64,000 nt of DNA from CAXMMR01 sp965198995 (lineage in GTDB: Bacteria; Pseudomonadota; Alphaproteobacteria; Acetobacterales; Acetobacteraceae), in assembly GCA_965198995.1 (NCBI GenBank), contig CBDAQG010000002.1:1116001-1180000 (forward strand), in the 5' to 3' direction. Of this stretch, positions 62,628-64,000 are shown one piece after another. Position 1 is the first letter of the stretch. Every line of letters starts with the position of its first letter. A program made the position numbers and the translations under genes. The notes below the pieces were generated by a model that did not search any database, was not told the origin of the DNA, and saw only the letters and a program-made list of their open reading frames with translations.

Positions 62628-63722
62628 TCACCCTGTCTCCCACAGCCGCCGCGTCGCCGCCGCGTAGATGGCCTGGTCCAGCACCGTGCGCGCCTCGAGC
62701 GCGGCGCTGGCGGCGGGAGTGAGAGCGACCGGGGGTGCCGGGCGGTGGCCCGGATTGTCGCGGTGGTTGGTGTCGGTCTGGTTCAGCCTGGCGACGGCGG
62801 CGGGCGCCGGCAGGCCGAGATGGGCGGCGAAGCGATGCAGGCTGCGCGGCATGTCCTCGGTGAGGCCGACGCAGGGGATGGTGGCGAGGGCGGCCAGGGC
62901 GTCGGCAAGGTCGGTTTGCCCGAGGCTGGCGTGGCCGTGTGCCGGGTAGCGGCCGGTGAGGCGGCGCAGGTAGAAATTGTCGGTGGCGGCGAGGAGTTGC
63001 GGGTCGTCGCAGGCCAGGAACTCGAGCAGCGACAGGCGCTGGGCGAGGCGGGGCAGGAGGTTTTCCGAGGGTGGACCGAGGGCGTCCGGCGCGACGGAGC
63101 GCCAGTAGCGGTAGAGCGAGACCAGGCGGTCGGCGGGGTCGCGCAGCAGGGTGAGCACCTGGCGGTGCGGGCCGAGGCGGTGCAGCGCCGGCAGGTCGTA
63201 GTGGCCCCAGACGAGCGGGTAGCGATCGAGCGCGGCGGCCTGGCTGGGCGGGAAGGCGGAGAACAGGTCGGGCGGGACGGAGCGTGACGGGTCCGGATCG
63301 ATCTGCCGTGGGTGGAGGTGGTGGCGGAGCCAGGCGAGCAGGGAGTGGCCGCCGGTTTTCTCCAGGTGCAGCACGGAGAGCTTGGGGCCGAGCCAGACGG
63401 CGCCGCTGATGCCGGCGGCGCTGGCGACGACCTGGTCGGCGATGGTGGCGTCGCCGCCGCGGACGATGAGGGCGCGCGCCATGTAGTCGCGGCCGGCGGG
63501 CAGGCTGGCGAGGCTGCGCAGCAGCGGCGAGACGGTGTCGCCGGCGCGGCAGAAGGCGCGGGCCGAGTAGTGCCGCTCGGCGCGGCTGGGCCAGCGGCCG
63601 AGGGCGAGGCGGAGCATCGGCGCGTTGATCGCGGTCGCCACCGTCCTGAGCGCGAGGGCGCGCGAACCGTTGGCGGCGGCGTGGCGCCAGCCTGGCGGCT
63701 TGGCGGATCCGTCGCGATCCAC
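62628..63722 (-). CDS. Sulfotransferase-family-like protein
   Basis: The 364-aa product has the PAPS-binding pattern of sulfotransferases: a 5'-phosphosulfate loop (LSVLHLEKTGGHSLLAWLRH near 120) and a 3'-phosphate motif (VLTLLRDPADRLVSLYRYWR near 195). The N-terminal 100 residues are Ala/Arg-rich and specific to this protein. Similar genes modify surface glycans, which fits the damaged GT-C gene next to it. The start is GTG 63722 with a strong AAGGAGG six bases upstream. Acceptor unknown. Confidence 0.75.
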   Translation of the reverse strand: MDRDGSAKPPGWRHAAANGSRALALRTVATAINAPMLRLALGRWPSRAERHYSARAFCRAGDTVSPLLRSLASLPAGRDYMARALIVRGGDATIADQVVASAAGISGAVWLGPKLSVLHLEKTGGHSLLAWLRHHLHPRQIDPDPSRSVPPDLFSAFPPSQAAALDRYPLVWGHYDLPALHRLGPHRQVLTLLRDPADRLVSLYRYWRSVAPDALGPPSENLLPRLAQRLSLLEFLACDDPQLLAATDNFYLRRLTGRYPAHGHASLGQTDLADALAALATIPCVGLTEDMPRSLHRFAAHLGLPAPAAVARLNQTDTNHRDNPGHRPAPPVALTPAASAALEARTVLDQAIYAAATRRLWETG

Positions 63723-64000
63723 GGTCGACCTCCTTGGGCGCGATGTTCGCGACGAGTCGTTGTGACGATGGGGTTACAGTCTCTAAAGCAAGGCTCGGGC
63801 TGTAAAGCAAGGCTCGGACTGTCAAGCAAGGCTCGGGCCGGCGCCCGGGCCCGCTGCGCAAGGCAGGCGAGGCTCGCCGCCGTACCCCGTCCAACAGCGC
63901 GTCGCGCAGTCGGACCCTGTGGTTCGCCTTGCCCTCGACCCGACATGCGCCGCGTCAAGGCGCGTGCCGGCCTGAGGCACCGGTCCGCTTCTTTTAAGCT
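63723..64000. other. Intergenic end region with tandem repeat and decayed hairpin module
   Basis: Three tandem units of about 20 bp, each containing AAGCAAGGCTCGG, lie at about 63784-63838. From about 63893 a degraded copy of the nested hairpin unit can be read (CGCGCAGTCGGACCCTGTGG, then CCCTCGACCCGACATGCGCC), similar in order to the unit at 26718-26800. No gene is supported. Confidence 0.5.

Overview
This high-GC window is one chromosomal segment of an alphaproteobacterium, most likely Rhodospirillales/Acetobacteraceae. The inference rests on the gene families and on neighbourhoods typical of that group: lptD-surA, acnA divergent from ccmAB, purMN near hdaA-ppk-ppx, and an aceA gene divergent from a short-chain-fatty-acyl (ScfR-type) regulator. 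No rRNA, tRNA, CRISPR array, phage or transposase gene was found.

Layout. 1-3.7 kb: outer-membrane biogenesis (lptD, surA). 3.8-9.7 kb: a GT90 glycosyltransferase of foreign look, a CPBP protease, sufE, a GT2 glycosyltransferase and a FUSC-type exporter. 9.8-20.2 kb: central metabolism (acnA, aceA with its divergent regulator, argD), ccmA-ccmB and the redox chaperone hslO. 20.2-24.1 kb: two lipoproteins, one of them a lytic transglycosylase with a SPOR domain, and a CDF metal transporter. 24-38 kb: ABC-F protein, ndk, a 51-aa oxidase-subunit-like membrane peptide, purN/purM, an orphan solute-binding protein, a large ELWxxDGT/DUF4214 protein, hdaA, ppk and ppx. 38-53.5 kb: a type II secretion system, with gspG displaced, gspO and gspE divergent, gspE-F-H-I-J in one tight run, then gspL-M-N-D-K in another. 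53.6-58 kb: an IclR regulator, a small unknown protein and the methylcitrate genes prpD-prpC. 58-64 kb: PiT phosphate transporter, TMEM175-like and iron-permease-like membrane proteins, a broken membrane glycosyltransferase and a sulfotransferase-like gene.

The most striking content is not a gene. About twenty intergenic spaces hold copies of a modular repeat 60-250 bp long. Each is built of back-to-back perfect hairpins and has inverted termini (AAGGCCAGGGGC ... GCCCCTGGCCTT). The copies usually touch or overlap a stop codon, they recombine as half-units (A-B, A-A, B-B), and they carry nested hairpin insertions inside a hairpin loop. At four genes (lptD, gspO, a solute-binding protein and a FUSC exporter) the repeat is translated: it supplies the start codon and/or the N-terminal signal or membrane segment. 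A second, AT-rich hairpin family occurs four times and splits ppk from ppx and gspJ from gspL. I know of no named description of these families. Repeat as terminator, as mobile MITE-like unit and as a source of new N-termini are all inferences from position and structure.
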